Shown: piece after piece, positions 5,151 through 6,104 of the stretch
Layout: each line of letters starts with the position of its first letter
Numbering within the stretch: the stretch's first letter is position 1
Made by a program: the position numbers and the translations under genes
NCBI GenBank assembly: GCA_021769025.1
Contig: JAETTS010000166.1
Coordinates: forward strand, 1 to 6,104
Direction of reading: 5' to 3'
Source of the DNA: Enterocloster bolteae
GTDB taxonomy: Bacteria > Bacillota_A > Clostridia > Lachnospirales > Lachnospiraceae
Length of the DNA: 6,104 nucleotides
The notes under the pieces: model-generated
What the model saw: only the letters and a program-made list of their open reading frames with translations
Database searches by the model: none
Told to the model about the DNA's origin: nothing

Positions 5151-6104
5151 ATGGAAGATGCAATATTATTAATGGCTGATCTAAAACGGCACAAAGGCAG
5201 CCTGTCCGGCGTATTTATCCTGGTACTGCTTGTCTGTACGGCGTTGGGAACGGTTCTTTCTATATGGATGAACTCAGAACGCTATCTCAGGGAAGAAATG
5301 GAGCGGGCGGGGTTTGGGACCCTGACTGCATGGGTCTCCAATGTGCCTGATATGGATGCTCTGGCGGACAATATTGCTGACTTGGAGGCGGTTGGTAATG
5401 TGGATACGCAGGTAGTCATTTATTCGGACTATACGGTAAATGACCAGGATTCTGATAGTGAAGGCCAGCTGATTCCCCATGGGACGGAGGATAGACGGTA
5501 TAAATTCTTTGAAGATGAGCTGTCCGGGTACCGGGGAGATATACCGGAAATCCGGCCGGGAGAGATTTATGTCTCCCCTTCCATGATTTCCATGTTCGGT
5601 GTGCAGATTGGGGATGAAATCAGATTTCAGGTTGCCCGCGGGGGACAGGCGGCAGACTTTACGGTGAAAGGGTTTTATGAAGATCCATTTATGGGCAGTT
5701 CCATGATCGGAATGAAAGGATTTCTAATCAGTGAGGCCGATTATTCCGGAATCATCCAGACAATCCGGGATACTGGTATTGATGCGCTGGCCAGGGACGG
5801 AGCTATGCTGCATATATTTCAGGCGGACACAAACGGGGAAGGCGTCACGGTTTCCCAGCTGAATCAGCTCATCAATGAGAATACAGAGCTGCCGCAGTAT
5901 TTGGAGTTCCTCCACAGTGGGAATGCCATTGCCGGATTCATGCTGATTCTCCAGAATGCTTTCAGCGGCCTTTTGGCGGCGTTTGTAGTGGTACTTATTT
6001 TTGTGGTCCTGATCGTGCTGGGGCACGGCATAGGAAGCTCCATTGAGGCAGATTATGTGAATATGGGGATTTTGAAAACTATTGGTTTTACAGGCGGGAA
6101 ATTA
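5151..6104 (+). CDS. FtsX/MacB-type ABC transporter permease, 3'-truncated by window edge
   Basis: From ATG 5151 the frame stays open to the last base, giving 318 residues; the gene continues outside. GAGGGGG (5137-5143) lies 7 nt before the start, and the ATPase stop is 15 bp upstream. Layout: a short cytoplasmic N-terminus with basic residues (LKRHKG, 11-16), a first membrane helix at about 18-39, a large extracytoplasmic region of about 225 residues (MacB periplasmic-core-like, with the strand/turn motif 'IRPGEIYVSPSMISMFGVQI'), and a second helix at about 270-292. Then comes 'YVNMGILKTIGFTGGKL', a good match to the conserved block after the first FtsX-domain helix (IG-x-LKALG pattern). 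The remaining FtsX helices must lie beyond the edge. It is the membrane partner of the ATPase; the large outer domain suggests cargo handling or sensing outside the membrane. Whether it has a four-helix MacB or a ten-helix form cannot be told from this part. Confidence 0.9.
   Translation, partial: MEDAILLMADLKRHKGSLSGVFILVLLVCTALGTVLSIWMNSERYLREEMERAGFGTLTAWVSNVPDMDALADNIADLEAVGNVDTQVVIYSDYTVNDQDSDSEGQLIPHGTEDRRYKFFEDELSGYRGDIPEIRPGEIYVSPSMISMFGVQIGDEIRFQVARGGQAADFTVKGFYEDPFMGSSMIGMKGFLISEADYSGIIQTIRDTGIDALARDGAMLHIFQADTNGEGVTVSQLNQLINENTELPQYLEFLHSGNAIAGFMLILQNAFSGLLAAFVVVLIFVVLIVLGHGIGSSIEADYVNMGILKTIGFTGGKL

Noticed and set aside
5724..6026. 100-codon minus-strand ORF and other overlapping minus-strand frames
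   Set aside because: They lie fully inside well-supported + strand genes, lack ribosome sites and show no recognisable domains.
4374..6104. Bacitracin resistance transporter BceAB
   Set aside because: The ATPase and permease class fits loosely, but there is no sensor kinase/regulator pair in view and the permease is incomplete, so the specific name is unsupported.

Overview
The window looks like part of a chromosome from an anaerobic gut-type Firmicute, most likely a member of the Clostridia close to Lachnospiraceae. This rests on mid-range GC, strong purine-rich Shine-Dalgarno sites, one TTG start, and the protein types present; it is an inference, not a proven assignment. All supported genes are on the + strand and fall into two transcription units.

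Unit 1 (1-1444) is the end of an operon. It holds the 3' part of a cysteine-nucleophile alpha/beta hydrolase of the dienelactone-hydrolase/YcjY kind (1-790), then a small Sec-exported cyclophilin-like domain protein (845-1369), and closes with a clear Rho-independent terminator (1409-1444).

A gene-free stretch (1445-1703) follows. Its last part carries a good sigma-A-type promoter (TTGATA, 17 bp, TACAAT) whose -35 box sits inside an 18-bp near-perfect palindrome, a likely operator. Farther upstream is a weaker inverted repeat.

Unit 2 (1704-6104, running off the right edge) has four genes. They encode a lipid-anchored linear amide C-N hydrolase of the Ntn-hydrolase (choloylglycine hydrolase/penicillin acylase) superfamily with a long pro-region before its nucleophile Cys119; a PaaK/CapK-type adenylate-forming ligase; an ABC ATPase of the MacB/LolD/BceA class; and the first 318 residues of the matching FtsX/MacB-type permease. 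A 9-bp-stem hairpin lies between the hydrolase and the ligase, and a degenerate array of about 47-48 bp repeats lies between the ligase and the ATPase. The best-supported starts for the ligase (2900) and the ATPase (4374, TTG) are both downstream of the longest-ORF starts, and both are decided by Shine-Dalgarno sites.

One working idea for unit 2 is that the ligase activates a carboxylic acid in the cytoplasm, the ABC pair moves a product or relieves it from the membrane, and the surface amidase makes or cuts an amide bond outside the cell. The substrate of every step is unknown, and this grouping of acid activation, export and surface amidase is the part of the window most likely to be a poorly described system.
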